Shown in pieces: positions 40,144 to 49,285 of a stretch of DNA of 64,000 nucleotides. The stretch spans positions 372,001-436,000 of the forward strand of contig NZ_VCNK01000004.1 of the NCBI RefSeq assembly GCF_006265095.1, written 5' to 3'. How positions within the stretch are numbered: the first letter of the stretch is position 1; each line of letters opens with the position of its first letter. The stretch comes from Phaeobacter sp. B1627. GTDB taxonomy: Bacteria > Pseudomonadota > Alphaproteobacteria > Rhodobacterales > Rhodobacteraceae. Below the pieces are notes generated by a model, which was given only the letters and a program-made list of their open reading frames with translations, did no database searches and had not been told where the DNA came from. The translations under genes were made by a program, and so were the position numbers.

Positions 40144-41466
40144 TCAATCATAGACAAACAGCTCGGACAGAATGCGCGCGGACGGAATGCCAAGCGCCAA
40201 GAGCTCTGCCCGGACCGCCCTGAGCATCGCCGGCGGGCCGCAGAGAACATAGACCCAGTCCCGGCGCTCCGGCGTGCCAAATTGCTGCCGCAGGAGCGCC
40301 GCATCGATCAGCCCGGTGGCACCGGTCCAGGTCTCCTCCGGTTCCGAGAGCACATGCACCACCTCGGTGCCATGCTGCGCGGCGAGATCGCGCAGCTCTC
40401 CCGGCCGGACGATCTGTGCCTCGCGCCGGTTGCCATAGAGCAGCACGGTGGGACGCGGGTCCTGTGTGGCGGCACGTTCGCGCAGAATACCCAGCAGCGG
40501 CGCGATCCCCACCCCGCCCGCAATCAGCGCAATCCCCGGCGCATCCGCGTGCCCGGCAAGGGTCAGGTGGCCATGCGGCGCCTCAAGCCAGGCCCGGGTG
40601 CCCGCCTTGATCTGCCCGATGCTGCGGGTGAAATCCCCCAGCTCCTTGATGGTGAACTCCACCTCGGGTCCCGCAGACGGGGCGGAGCTGATCGAGAAGG
40701 GGTTTTCGTTCAGGCTGAACACCCCATGGCCGATATTGAGCCAGGCAAACTGCCCCGCCTTGTAGTCGAGCCCGCCGTCAAATTCCGGGCGCAGCGTCAC
40801 CGTCCAGGTCCGCTCTGCCGCCGGGCGAACCGAGGTCACGCGCCAGGGCCTGCGCCATCGCAGCAGCGGCGCCACGAGATAGACGTAGAGCAGTGCCCCC
40901 ATGGCGCAGGCGAACAGCAGGATCCAGACCCAGCCCAGCAGCGGATCGGCGCTGTAGCGCCCCGCCCGCAGCACATGCAGCACCCCGAACCCCGCGACGA
41001 GGGCCGCAACCAGCCCGTGCAGCATGCGCCAGACCGCATAGGGCACGCCGCTGCTATCGCGTGCGATGGCCATGGCCACCAGTCCCGCCAGCAGCAGCCA
41101 GGCGGCGATGCCGGGCCAGAACCCCTCCCAGCTGTAGTTCACCGCCGTCGTGCTGGTGACATCCCAGACCGGCGGCTGCGTCATGGGCGACACATAGAGA
41201 AACGGATGCATCACGGCGAAGACAAGCGCCACACGGGCAAGCTGCTGATGGGCCCGCATGATGACATCGGAGCCCGCGCGTTGCGTGATGCTGCGAAACC
41301 GTCCCAGCAAAAAGAACTCCGCAAGGATCATGGCCAGAGAGACCAGCCCCAGACTGCTGGCCAGCTCATCGAAAAAGGGCCGCCGCGGAACGTCCTGAAC
41401 CCAGGCAAGCGTCAACGGCAGGGCTGCAAGAGCGAGATAGAGCGGGATCAGAATGGCGACTGGCAT
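40144..41466 (-). CDS. Ferric-reductase-like transmembrane flavoprotein
   Basis: 440 residues. The N-terminal half has six membrane helices with haem-ligand-type His (RAHQQLARVALVFAVMHPFLY, WRMLHGLVAALVAGFGVLHVL). The C-terminal half is a ferredoxin-reductase module: FAD-binding NENPFSISSAP, NAD(P)-binding LIAGGVGIAPLLGILRE and YVLCGPPAMLRAV. It resembles the NOX/FRE superfamily, moving electrons from NAD(P)H across the membrane to a metal or oxygen. No iron-uptake gene is adjacent. Start ATG 41466. The gene converges on the dehydrogenase with only 17 bp between stops. Confidence 0.88.
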   Translation of the reverse strand: MPVAILIPLYLALAALPLTLAWVQDVPRRPFFDELASSLGLVSLAMILAEFFLLGRFRSITQRAGSDVIMRAHQQLARVALVFAVMHPFLYVSPMTQPPVWDVTSTTAVNYSWEGFWPGIAAWLLLAGLVAMAIARDSSGVPYAVWRMLHGLVAALVAGFGVLHVLRAGRYSADPLLGWVWILLFACAMGALLYVYLVAPLLRWRRPWRVTSVRPAAERTWTVTLRPEFDGGLDYKAGQFAWLNIGHGVFSLNENPFSISSAPSAGPEVEFTIKELGDFTRSIGQIKAGTRAWLEAPHGHLTLAGHADAPGIALIAGGVGIAPLLGILRERAATQDPRPTVLLYGNRREAQIVRPGELRDLAAQHGTEVVHVLSEPEETWTGATGLIDAALLRQQFGTPERRDWVYVLCGPPAMLRAVRAELLALGIPSARILSELFVYD

Positions 41467-41524
41467 GGGGCGGCTTTGACCTCTTTATCGTCGAACTGCC
41501 ATCTTAGCGGCATCCGCCCGCCTA

Positions 41525-41554
41525 TGTACAATGCTGCGGCGTATAATGCAGCGT
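41525..41554. repeat. 15-bp tandem repeat, 2 units
   Basis: TACAATGCTGCGGCG and TATAATGCAGCGTCG, in the spacer upstream of the ferric-reductase-like gene. Confidence 0.6.
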
Positions 41555-41617
41555 CGGCCGATCATGGCCCGCAGCGCCGAAGCCCCCGCAATATGCCCCT
41601 TTTTGCGCCAGTAGCCG

Positions 41618-41677
41618 CCAGTCCGAACGTCACCAGTCCGAACGCCGCCAGTCCGAACGCAGTCTGTCAGAACGCCG
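41618..41677. repeat. 15-bp degenerate tandem array, 4 units
   Basis: CCAGTCCGAACGTCA, CCAGTCCGAACGCCG, CCAGTCCGAACGCAG and TCTGTCAGAACGCCG. Non-coding, between the XRE regulator gene and the ferric-reductase-like gene. Confidence 0.9.
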
Positions 41678-41755
41678 CCTGATCAAACCTGCCCCCATGC
41701 CGCGAGCGGCACCGGGGTTTCCCGACAGGGCACTGATGGCCTGCCGCCTCGGGGA

Positions 41756-41953
41756 TCAGTCCTGATCCGGCTGGAAGATCTCCTCGATGGTCAGCCCGAA
41801 CAGCCGCGCAATGCTGAAGCTGAGCGGCAGGCTCGGGTCATACCGGCCGCGTTCCAGCGCATTGATGGTCTGCCGCGACACCTTCAGGTGGCTGGCAAGT
41901 TCAGCCTGTGACCAGTTTTTCTGCTGGCGCAGCTCCTGAATGCGGTTGTTCAT
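41756..41953 (-). CDS. Small XRE-family helix-turn-helix regulator
   Basis: 65 residues, essentially a bare Cro/C1-type domain: MNNRIQELRQQKNWSQAELASHLKVSRQTINALERGRYDPSLPLSFSIARLFG, as in the YozG/Fst-type minimal regulators. Its ATG overlaps the stop of the membrane-protein gene (ATGA). Probable autorepressor of the pair through the two TGTAAAG-N4-CTTTACA-like sites upstream; the membrane partner could sense the signal or sequester it. Confidence 0.88.
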   Translation of the reverse strand: MNNRIQELRQQKNWSQAELASHLKVSRQTINALERGRYDPSLPLSFSIARLFGLTIEEIFQPDQD

Positions 41954-42318
41954 CGAAACCTCAGCCGCCCCAGCATCACACCGATGAACCAGATTGTGGA
42001 AATCAGCGGCAGGACGACAAACATCGACAGTTTCGGAAAGCCCGCCCCCTCCAGAAAGCCGTAGCCGAAGGTTATCAGCGCCGTGCCCGCAACCGCCAGT
42101 GCAAGCGCTTCGAATTGCAGCTTGCGCTGCATCTCGTCCAGATGGCGGATTTGCCAGATAATGACCCCGCATATGAAGGCAGCAGGCAGCATCGGGCTGA
42201 GGGAGACCAGAAGACGCATCCCTTGGGTTTCAATTCCCTGTGCAAACAGCATTTTCGACAGAAACAGCATCCCGGCATAGGCCAGAAGGCCGACCAGCAG
42301 AGCAATCATTCCACGCAT
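41950..42318 (-). CDS. Small four-helix membrane protein partnered with XRE regulator
   Basis: 122 residues with four hydrophobic segments (IALLVGLLAYAGMLFLSKMLF, SLSPMLPAAFICGVIIWQI, FEALALAVAGTALITFGYGFLEGAG, MFVVLPLISTIWFIGVMLG). A conserved-looking IRHLDEMQRKLQFEALALA loop joins helices 2 and 3. Pairs of this kind (membrane protein plus minimal XRE protein) occur in many bacteria, but their role is not known to me. ATG 42318 is chosen for the GGAGA 5 bases upstream; ATG 42330 is possible. Confidence 0.8.
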   Translation of the reverse strand: MRGMIALLVGLLAYAGMLFLSKMLFAQGIETQGMRLLVSLSPMLPAAFICGVIIWQIRHLDEMQRKLQFEALALAVAGTALITFGYGFLEGAGFPKLSMFVVLPLISTIWFIGVMLGRLRFR

Positions 42319-42332
42319 GGCGGTCTCCATGT

Positions 42333-42350
42333 TGTAAAGTTCCCTTTACA
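42333..42350. promoter_or_regulatory. XRE operator candidate 1
   Basis: TGTAAAG-N4-CTTTACA, a perfect 7-bp inverted repeat just before the membrane-protein/XRE operon. The second site at 42372 has the same 4-base spacing. Confidence 0.6.
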
Positions 42351-42371
42351 TCTGGGCGACCTTCACCGGTG

Positions 42372-42389
42372 TGTCAAGCACGCTTTACA
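42372..42389. promoter_or_regulatory. XRE operator candidate 2
   Basis: TGTCAAG-N4-CTTTACA, one mismatch from site 1, centred 39 bp further upstream. On the minus strand it includes TTGACA, a plausible -35 element, so occupancy of both sites would cover the promoter. Confidence 0.55.
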
Positions 42390-42516
42390 TCGCTCTTCTG
42401 CCGCCCTGCCGCAAAATCTCCGCCGTGCAGGCGGTGAATCTGCGTCGGACAGGTCGAATGAGACAGGCAAAACGAGGCAGGCGGCCGGGAGATCCGCAGC
42501 GGGATAGGCGGACAGG

Positions 42517-42556
42517 CCAGAACAACGGGCGGGCAGGGGCGTGCCCGTTGTTCTGG
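42517..42556. terminator. Perfect 14-bp hairpin after the GbpR gene
   Basis: CCAGAACAACGGGC / GCCCGTTGTTCTGG with a 12-base GC-rich loop, directly abutting the stop of the leftward LysR gene. It is terminator-like although no T tract follows on the minus strand. Confidence 0.65.
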
Positions 42557-43480
42557 TCACAAATGGCGCAGGACCTCATCCAGCAGGCGCTGCGCCACCG
42601 AGGTCAGCTTGCGTTTGCGGGCATGGATCACCAGAAACGGCGGCACGCTGATCGCGGTATCCAGATCGAGAGTGGTCAGCCCGGTGCCGATCCCCGACAG
42701 CATCTGCGCCACCTCATGGGTCTGGGTGGCGATGGTGTCCGACTGCCCGACAAGCGACAGCGCAATCAGCAGCGAAGAAGAATTGGTGATCCGCTCCGGC
42801 ATCGCGATGCGGTTCTCGAGGAAAGCCTGCTCGAAGGCGAGCCGGATCGGCGAGCCCGGCTCCTGGATCAGGAAATCATACTCCAATGCCGCCTGCAGCG
42901 AGACCCGCCCGCCCGCCAGCGGATGGCCCTCCCGCACCAGAAACGCCACCTCTTCGGTGCGCCCCGGATAGGCCTGATAGGCGCGGGCGTCACTGTCCGG
43001 GCTGATGCGCGCAATGATGAAATCGAACCGCCCTTCCTCCAGCCCCCGCATCAGTTCGGCCGAGGGGGCGACCTCGATGGTGGGCTGAATGTCCGGCGCG
43101 ATCCGCCGCACCTTCATCAGCGCGGGCAGCAGCGCAGAGACCGCAGGCCCCGTCACCGACCCCACCCGGACCCCGCCCGCCTTGCCCGATTGCAGGCTGC
43201 CGACTTCGGCGGCCAGCGATTCCAGTTCGGCCAGGATCACCTGCGCGTGGCGCACGAAGGCCTCGCCCAATGCGGTGGCGGTCATGCCGCGGGGCTGGCG
43301 GTCAAACAGGGCGCCGCCGACCTCGGCCTCGATATCGGCCAGCAACCGCGAGGCCGAGGGCTGGGTCATATTCACCGCCTCCGCCGCCAGTTGCAGCTTG
43401 CCGGTGTCATGGATGCTGCGCACCAGGCGCAACTGCGACGGCTTGAGCCGTGTGGCCAGGGGGAGACCCATATTTGACAT
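42557..43480 (-). CDS. gbpR: LysR family regulator of sugar uptake, GbpR-like
   Basis: 307 residues. HTH LKPSQLRLVRSIHDTGKLQLAAEAVNMTQPSASRLLADIEAEVGG; effector domain VRVGSVTGPAVSALLPALMKVR, FDFIIARISPDSDARAYQ. It resembles GbpR, the regulator divergent from chvE-gguA-gguB in Agrobacterium, and has the same position here. It likely activates chvE in response to arabinose, galactose or a related sugar. Start ATG 43480 (MSNMGLPLATRL); a GTG at 43504 would also be open. An inverted repeat CATACCA/TGGTATG spans the shared promoter. Confidence 0.88.
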   Translation of the reverse strand: MSNMGLPLATRLKPSQLRLVRSIHDTGKLQLAAEAVNMTQPSASRLLADIEAEVGGALFDRQPRGMTATALGEAFVRHAQVILAELESLAAEVGSLQSGKAGGVRVGSVTGPAVSALLPALMKVRRIAPDIQPTIEVAPSAELMRGLEEGRFDFIIARISPDSDARAYQAYPGRTEEVAFLVREGHPLAGGRVSLQAALEYDFLIQEPGSPIRLAFEQAFLENRIAMPERITNSSSLLIALSLVGQSDTIATQTHEVAQMLSGIGTGLTTLDLDTAISVPPFLVIHARKRKLTSVAQRLLDEVLRHL

Positions 43481-43522
43481 ACCATTTTTGTTATCTCTCC
43501 CCACCTTATTTAGATTGGTATG
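43478..43522. promoter_or_regulatory. Inverted repeat across the gbpR-chvE promoter region
   Basis: CATACCA (43478-43484) and TGGTATG (43516-43522) are exact inverted copies 31 bases apart. The left copy contains the gbpR start codon. Candidate GbpR contact sites for chvE activation and gbpR autoregulation. Confidence 0.4.
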
Positions 43523-43595
43523 ATATGTGAACCCACCCTATCGTCCGAATCGGGAGATCGCGGACCACAACCGCGCGCTTGAGGAGGAGAAAAGC

Positions 43596-44651
43596 ATGAC
43601 CCTGAAATCAATTCTGGTCACCACCGCACTGGTGAGTGGCCTTGCAACGGCTGCCTTTGCAGAAGGCAAGATCGGTATCGCGATGCCGACGAAATCCTCT
43701 GCGCGGTGGATCTCGGACGGCGAGTCCATGGTCAGCCAGTTCGAAGAGGCCGGCTACACCACGATCCTGCAATATGCAGAGGATGACATTCCGAACCAGC
43801 TGGCGCAGATCGAGAACATGATCACCAATGGCGTCGACGTTCTGGTGGTGGCCGCGATTGATGGCACCACCCTGTCGAACGCTCTGGAGAACGCGCATTT
43901 CGCGGGCATCCGCACCATCGCCTATGACCGTCTGATCCGCGACAGCGCATATGTCGACTATTACGCGACCTTCGACAACTTCAAGGTGGGCGTGCAGCAG
44001 GCGGAAACGCTGGTCGCCGGTCTGCAGGAGCGCTTCCCTGACGCCGAGAGCTGGAACGTCGAATTGTTCGGCGGCAGCCCCGACGACAACAACGCCTATT
44101 TCTTCTACAACGGCGCCGTATCGGTGCTGCAGCCGCTGATCGACAGTGGCAAGATCACCGTGGTCTCGGGCCAGCAGGGCATGGATACCGTCGGCACGCT
44201 GCGCTGGGATGGCGCGGTGGCGCAGGCGCGGATGGATAACCTGCTGTCGGCTCATTACACCGACGCCCAGGTCCATGGCGTTCTGTCGCCCTATGACGGT
44301 CTGTCCATCGGCATCCTGTCGTCGCTCAAGGGCGTCGGCTACGGTTCCGGCGATCTGGCGATGCCGATCGTCTCCGGTCAAGACGCCGAGGTCCCCTCGG
44401 TCAAATCGATCCTCGCGGGCGAGCAATATTCAACCATCTTCAAGGACACCCGCGAACTGGCGCGTGTGACCGTGGGCATGGTCGATGCGCTCCTTGAGGG
44501 CGGCGAGCCCGAGATCAACGACACCTCGACCTATGACAACGGGGTCAAAGTGGTGCCGTCCTACCTGCTGGAGCCGCTCAAGGTGACGGGCGAGAACTGG
44601 AAAGAGGTTCTGGTCGGCTCCGGCTACTATACCGAAGATCAGATCAACTGA
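43596..44651 (+). CDS. chvE: Multiple sugar-binding periplasmic protein ChvE
   Basis: 351 residues; signal peptide to AAFA (about residue 22), then a two-lobe sugar-binding protein ([70 protein letters not shown]). The GSPDDNNA motif and overall order match ChvE, which binds arabinose, galactose, glucose and related sugars and also signals to chemotaxis or VirA in Agrobacterium. Strong ribosome site GAGGAGGAG. First gene of a rightward operon; a small stem-loop follows before gguA. Confidence 0.93.
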   Translation: MTLKSILVTTALVSGLATAAFAEGKIGIAMPTKSSARWISDGESMVSQFEEAGYTTILQYAEDDIPNQLAQIENMITNGVDVLVVAAIDGTTLSNALENAHFAGIRTIAYDRLIRDSAYVDYYATFDNFKVGVQQAETLVAGLQERFPDAESWNVELFGGSPDDNNAYFFYNGAVSVLQPLIDSGKITVVSGQQGMDTVGTLRWDGAVAQARMDNLLSAHYTDAQVHGVLSPYDGLSIGILSSLKGVGYGSGDLAMPIVSGQDAEVPSVKSILAGEQYSTIFKDTRELARVTVGMVDALLEGGEPEINDTSTYDNGVKVVPSYLLEPLKVTGENWKEVLVGSGYYTEDQIN

Positions 44652-44676
44652 TCTGACGCGATGCGATCCTCCCTGT

Positions 44677-44696
44677 CCGGGCCCTGAGCGGCCCGG
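44677..44696. terminator. Intercistronic stem-loop between chvE and gguA
   Basis: CCGGGCC, loop CTGAGC, GGCCCGG, 26 bp after the chvE stop and not followed by a T tract. Such hairpins often stabilise the upstream message so that the binding protein is made in excess over the ATPase and permease. Confidence 0.5.
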
Positions 44697-44768
44697 CAGC
44701 GGCGTCCCGTTCACCTGTCAGCAAGGGGTGGACGGGACAGATATTCAATAAAACCAAAGGATGATCTC

Positions 44769-46289
44769 GTGCAGACACCCCTGCTCGAAATGCGGTCTAT
44801 CACCAAGACGTTTCCCGGCGTCAAGGCGCTGGATGATGTGACCCTGACCGTCCGCGAGGGCGAAATCCATGCCATCTGCGGTGAAAACGGCGCTGGCAAA
44901 TCGACCCTGATGAAGGTCCTCTCCGGTGTCTATCCGGTCGGCCAATATGACGGCGAGGTCCATTATGCGGGCCACCGCGCCGCGTTCCACGACATTTCCG
45001 AGAGCGAGGCCGAGGGCGTCATCATCATCCACCAGGAGCTGGCTCTGGTGCCGCTCCTGTCGATTGCCGAGAACCTGTTTCTCGGCAACGAAGTGCAGAA
45101 AAACGGGGTCGTCAACTGGCCCGAAACCTACCGGCGCACAGAGAGCCTGCTGCAGAAGGTGGGGCTGAAGGACGCGCCCACCACGCTGGTGGACAAGCTC
45201 GGCGTCGGCAAGCAGCAATTGGTCGAGATCGCCAAGGCGCTGGCCAAGGACGTGCGGCTGCTGATCCTCGACGAACCCACCGCGGCCCTGTCGGAGGCGG
45301 ACAGTCAGGCGCTGCTGGATCTGATGCTGGAGCTGAAGGCGCAGGGCGTCACCCAGATCATCATCAGCCACAAACTGAACGAGGTCCGCCGGGTGGCGGA
45401 TACGGTGACCGTGATCCGGGACGGCCAGACGGTGTCCAGCTTTGGCGTCAGCGACGGCATCACCGAGGACCGTATCGTGCGGGACATGGTGGGCCGCTCG
45501 CTGGAGAACCGCTACCCGCCCCGCGAACGGCGGATCGGCGAGCTGCTGATGGAGATCGAAGACTGGACCGTGCATCACTCCGAACAGGCCGACCGCCGGG
45601 TCATCCACGGCGTCGACCTGAACGTGCGCGCAGGCGAAGTCATCGGCATCGCCGGGCTCATGGGGGCCGGTCGCACCGAACTGGCGATGTCGGTCTTCGG
45701 GCAATCCTGGGGGCAGGGGATCTCGGGGCAGGTGCGGATGCGCGGCACCGCCGCCGACACCTCCACCGTCGGGCGCGCCATTGCCGCGGGCCTTGCCTAT
45801 GTCACCGAGGACCGCAAGAGCCTCGGTCTGGTGCTGGACGAGGAAATCCGCCGCAACGTGACACTTACCAACCTGCCAAAGGTCGCCAAGGGGCCGGTGC
45901 TCAACCACAATGAGGAAACCCGGGTTTCCGAGGGCTATCGCGGCTCGCTCAATATCCGCACGCCCTCGGTGTTCCAGAAGGTGGTGAACCTGTCGGGCGG
46001 CAACCAGCAAAAGGTGGTTCTGGCCAAATGGCTGTTTGCGGAACCGGAGGTGCTGATCCTCGACGAACCGACCCGGGGGATCGATGTGGGGGCCAAGTTT
46101 GAAATCTACGGGCTGATCAATGATCTGGCCGCCGCGGGCAAGGGCGTGGTGATGATCTCATCCGAACTGCCCGAACTTCTCGGCATGTGCGACCGCATCT
46201 ACGTGATGAACGAGGGCGCATTCGTCGGCGAACTCAGCGCCGCCGAGGCCAGCCAGGAGCGCATCATGTCGCTCATCGTGACGGAATAA
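44769..46289 (+). CDS. gguA: Sugar ABC transporter double ATPase GguA (MglA/XylG family)
   Basis: 506 residues, two ABC domains. The first is canonical (Walker [10 protein letters not shown], Walker [12 protein letters not shown]) with signature [15 protein letters not shown]. The second has the Walker A variant [10 protein letters not shown] usual for this family, with signature [15 protein letters not shown] and [14 protein letters not shown]. It drives monosaccharide import with ChvE and GguB. Start GTG 44769; the ribosome site is weak, fitting a lower expression than chvE. Confidence 0.94.
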   Translation: MQTPLLEMRSITKTFPGVKALDDVTLTVREGEIHAICGENGAGKSTLMKVLSGVYPVGQYDGEVHYAGHRAAFHDISESEAEGVIIIHQELALVPLLSIAENLFLGNEVQKNGVVNWPETYRRTESLLQKVGLKDAPTTLVDKLGVGKQQLVEIAKALAKDVRLLILDEPTAALSEADSQALLDLMLELKAQGVTQIIISHKLNEVRRVADTVTVIRDGQTVSSFGVSDGITEDRIVRDMVGRSLENRYPPRERRIGELLMEIEDWTVHHSEQADRRVIHGVDLNVRAGEVIGIAGLMGAGRTELAMSVFGQSWGQGISGQVRMRGTAADTSTVGRAIAAGLAYVTEDRKSLGLVLDEEIRRNVTLTNLPKVAKGPVLNHNEETRVSEGYRGSLNIRTPSVFQKVVNLSGGNQQKVVLAKWLFAEPEVLILDEPTRGIDVGAKFEIYGLINDLAAAGKGVVMISSELPELLGMCDRIYVMNEGAFVGELSAAEASQERIMSLIVTE

Positions 46290-46300
46290 GGACAACAGCG

Positions 46301-47536
46301 ATGACTTTCGCAGGACAGACACAAACCAAGTCCGCCGAGGCCCCAAAAACCGGCATCGGCGCCTATCTCTCGGCGCATCTGCGCGAATACGGACTGTTGT
46401 TCGCGCTGATCGCGATCATGGCGTTTTTCCAGATCGTCACCAGCGGCACCCTGCTGCGGCCGATCAACCTGACCAACCTGCTGCTGCAGAACAGCTATAT
46501 CATCATCATGGCGCTGGGCATGCTGATCGTCATCGTGGCGGGGCATATCGACCTTTCGGTGGGCTCCGTGATGGGGTTCGTCGGCGCCTTGGCGGCGGTG
46601 ATGATCGTCAGATGGGATCAGTCGCTGGCCCTCACGGCGGTGGTCTGTATCGCCACCGGCGCCCTGATCGGCGCGGCGCAGGGCTATTGGATCGCCTATT
46701 GGAGCATCCCGTCGTTTATCGTGACGCTGGCGGGGATGCTGGTGTTCCGGGGCCTGTCGCTCTGGTTGCTGGGCGGCGAATCCGTCGGCCCGTTCCCGCG
46801 GGAATTCCAATCCATCGCCAGCGGCTTCGTGCCCGATGTGCTGCCCGGCGGCGCAGCCATGGCCGAGCTCTTCGGTCTGCGAAATTTCAACATGCTGTCC
46901 TTCGCCATCGGGCTGATCGCGGCAGGGCTGGTGGTTTGGTCCGGCCTCGGCAAGCGGGCGCAGAACCGCAAATACGGCATCGAGGATGAACCAAAGGCGT
47001 TTTTCGTCGCCCGGATCGGCATCGTCGCGCTGGCGCTGGTCTTCGTGTTCTTCAAACTCTCCACCTTTCGCGGTCTGCCGAATGTGATGATCACCATGGG
47101 CATCCTGACGGTGATCTATGCCTTTGTGACCGAACAGACGGTGCTGGGGCGGCGGGTCTATGCGCTGGGCGGCAATCGCAAGGCGGCGAAACTCTCCGGC
47201 ATCAAGACCGAGCGGCTGACCTTTCTTGCCTTCGTGAACATGGGCGCACTTGCGGCCATCGCCGGGCTGGTCTTTGCCGCCCGCCTGAACTCCGCCACCC
47301 CCAAGGCGGGCTTTGCGCTCGAACTGGATGTGATCGCGGCGGTCTTCATCGGCGGGGCCTCCATGTCGGGTGGCGTCGGCAAGATCGTCGGCGCCGTGGT
47401 CGGGGCCTTCCTGATGGGAGTTCTGAACAATGGCATGGGCATCATGGGCGTCGGCATCGACTACCAGCAGATGATCAAGGGGCTGGTGCTTCTCGCCGCC
47501 GTGATCTTTGACGTCTACAACAAGCAGAAAGGCTGA
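46301..47536 (+). CDS. gguB: Sugar ABC transporter permease GguB (XylH/RbsC family)
   Basis: 411 residues with about ten membrane helices. Markers are IVIVAGHIDLSVGSVMGFVGALAA, SIPSFIVTLAGMLVFRGLSL, RRVYALGGNRKAAKLSGI and ELDVIAAVFIGGASMSGGVGKIVGAVVGAFLMG, the periplasmic and coupling motifs of ribose/xylose-type permeases. ATG 46301 after TAAGGA, 11 bp beyond gguA. Membrane channel of the ChvE-GguAB importer. Confidence 0.94.
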   Translation: MTFAGQTQTKSAEAPKTGIGAYLSAHLREYGLLFALIAIMAFFQIVTSGTLLRPINLTNLLLQNSYIIIMALGMLIVIVAGHIDLSVGSVMGFVGALAAVMIVRWDQSLALTAVVCIATGALIGAAQGYWIAYWSIPSFIVTLAGMLVFRGLSLWLLGGESVGPFPREFQSIASGFVPDVLPGGAAMAELFGLRNFNMLSFAIGLIAAGLVVWSGLGKRAQNRKYGIEDEPKAFFVARIGIVALALVFVFFKLSTFRGLPNVMITMGILTVIYAFVTEQTVLGRRVYALGGNRKAAKLSGIKTERLTFLAFVNMGALAAIAGLVFAARLNSATPKAGFALELDVIAAVFIGGASMSGGVGKIVGAVVGAFLMGVLNNGMGIMGVGIDYQQMIKGLVLLAAVIFDVYNKQKG

Positions 47537-47542
47537 TCCGCG

Positions 47543-49285
47543 ATGAGCTTCACGCCCGCAAAATGGCCCCGCAGCCTGCGCAGTCAGGAATGGTACGGGG
47601 GTTCCGGCCGCGATGTGATCTATCACCGGGGCTGGTTGAAAAATCAGGGCTGGCCGCACGACATGTTCGACGGCCGTCCGGTGATCGGCATCCTCAACAC
47701 CTGGTCCGATCTCACCCCCTGCAACGGCCACCTGCGGGAGCTGGCGGAGAAGGTCAAGGCAGGCATCTACGAGGCCGGCGGTTTCCCGGTCGAGGTCCCG
47801 GTGTTCTCGGCCTCGGAAAACACCTACCGCCCCACGGCGATGATGTTCCGCAATCTGGCCGCAATGGCCACCGAAGAGGCGATCCGGGGTCAGCCGATCG
47901 ACGGCTGCGTGCTGCTGGTGGGCTGCGACAAGACCACGCCGAGCCTCATGATGGGGGCGGCCTCCTGCGATCTGCCGACCATCGTGGTGTCGGGCGGGCC
48001 GATGCTGAACGGCTATTTCCGTGGGGAACGGGTGGGGTCCGGCACCCATCTGTGGAAATTCTCCGAAGCGGTGAAGGCGGGCGAGATGACGCAGGAGGAA
48101 TTCCTGGAGGCAGAGGCCTCCATGAGCCGCTCCACCGGCACCTGCAACACCATGGGCACGGCCTCCACCATGGCCTCCATGGCCGAGGCGCTGGGCATGG
48201 CCCTGTCCGGCAACGCGGCCATTCCGGCGGTGGATTCCCGCCGCCGGGTGATGGCGCAGATGACCGGGCGGCGGATCGTGCAGATGGTCAAGGACGATCT
48301 GAAACCCTCCGATATCATGACCAAAGAGGCGTTCGAGAACGCCATCCGCACCAATGCCGCCATTGGCGGCTCCACCAATGCGGTGGTCCATTTACTGGCC
48401 ATTGCGGGGCGCGTCGGGATCGATCTGACGCTGGAGGACTGGGACCGCTGCGGGCGCGACGTGCCGACCATCGTCAACCTGATGCCATCGGGCAAATACC
48501 TGATGGAGGAATTCTACTATGCCGGCGGTCTGCCAGTGGTGCTGAAACGTCTGGCCGATGCGGGCATGCTGCATCAATCCGCGCTCACCGTCTCTGGCGG
48601 AGCGATCGGGGACGAGATCGCCCATGTGCTCAACCACAACGAAGACGTGATCCTGCCGGCCGCGCAGGCGCTGACCCAATCGGGCGGCATTGTCGTGGTG
48701 CGGGGCAACCTCGCCCCCCGGGGGGCGGTGCTGAAACCCTCGGCCGCGACGCCTGCGCTGATGCAGCATCGCGGCCGCGCGGTGGTGTTCGAGGATATCG
48801 ACGACTACAAGGCGAAGATCGCCGACCCGGATCTCGATATCGACGAGACCTGCGTGATGGTGCTGAAGAACTGCGGCCCGAAGGGATATCCGGGCATGGC
48901 AGAGGTCGGCAACATGGGCCTGCCGCCCAAGCTCCTGAAGAAGGGGATCACCGATATGGTACGCATCTCCGACGCCCGCATGTCGGGCACGGCCTATGGC
49001 ACCGTGGTGCTGCATACCTCGCCCGAGGCGGCGGCCGGCGGCCCTCTGGCGGTGGTGCGCGATGGCGACATGATCGAGCTGGACGTGGCGAACAGACGCC
49101 TGCATCTCGACATTCCGGACGCCGAGCTCGAAGCGCGACTGGCCGCCTGGACCCCCACCCATGAGGTCGCGGCCACCGGCTATCTGATGCTGCATCAGAC
49201 CCATGTCGAAGGGGCCGATACCGGCGCCGACCTCGACTTCCTCAAGGGCTGCCGCGGGGCGCCTGTCGGAAAGGACAGCCATTGA
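47543..49285 (+). CDS. L-arabonate dehydratase (IlvD/Edd family)
   Basis: 580-residue Fe-S dehydratase. Cluster and active-site Cys are in LTPCNGH, LVGCDKTTPS and STGTCNTMGTAST. Other family blocks are GSTNAVVHLLAIAGR and DARMSGTAYGTVVLH. The length and the RSQEWYGGSGRDVIYHRGW N-terminus match sugar-acid dehydratases (L-arabonate/D-xylonate/D-galactonate type) rather than IlvD itself. It converts L-arabonate (or D-fuconate/D-galactonate) to the 2-keto-3-deoxy acid. It directly follows the ChvE-GguAB genes and overlaps the sugar dehydrogenase gene by one base. Confidence 0.9.
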   Translation: MSFTPAKWPRSLRSQEWYGGSGRDVIYHRGWLKNQGWPHDMFDGRPVIGILNTWSDLTPCNGHLRELAEKVKAGIYEAGGFPVEVPVFSASENTYRPTAMMFRNLAAMATEEAIRGQPIDGCVLLVGCDKTTPSLMMGAASCDLPTIVVSGGPMLNGYFRGERVGSGTHLWKFSEAVKAGEMTQEEFLEAEASMSRSTGTCNTMGTASTMASMAEALGMALSGNAAIPAVDSRRRVMAQMTGRRIVQMVKDDLKPSDIMTKEAFENAIRTNAAIGGSTNAVVHLLAIAGRVGIDLTLEDWDRCGRDVPTIVNLMPSGKYLMEEFYYAGGLPVVLKRLADAGMLHQSALTVSGGAIGDEIAHVLNHNEDVILPAAQALTQSGGIVVVRGNLAPRGAVLKPSAATPALMQHRGRAVVFEDIDDYKAKIADPDLDIDETCVMVLKNCGPKGYPGMAEVGNMGLPPKLLKKGITDMVRISDARMSGTAYGTVVLHTSPEAAAGGPLAVVRDGDMIELDVANRRLHLDIPDAELEARLAAWTPTHEVAATGYLMLHQTHVEGADTGADLDFLKGCRGAPVGKDSH

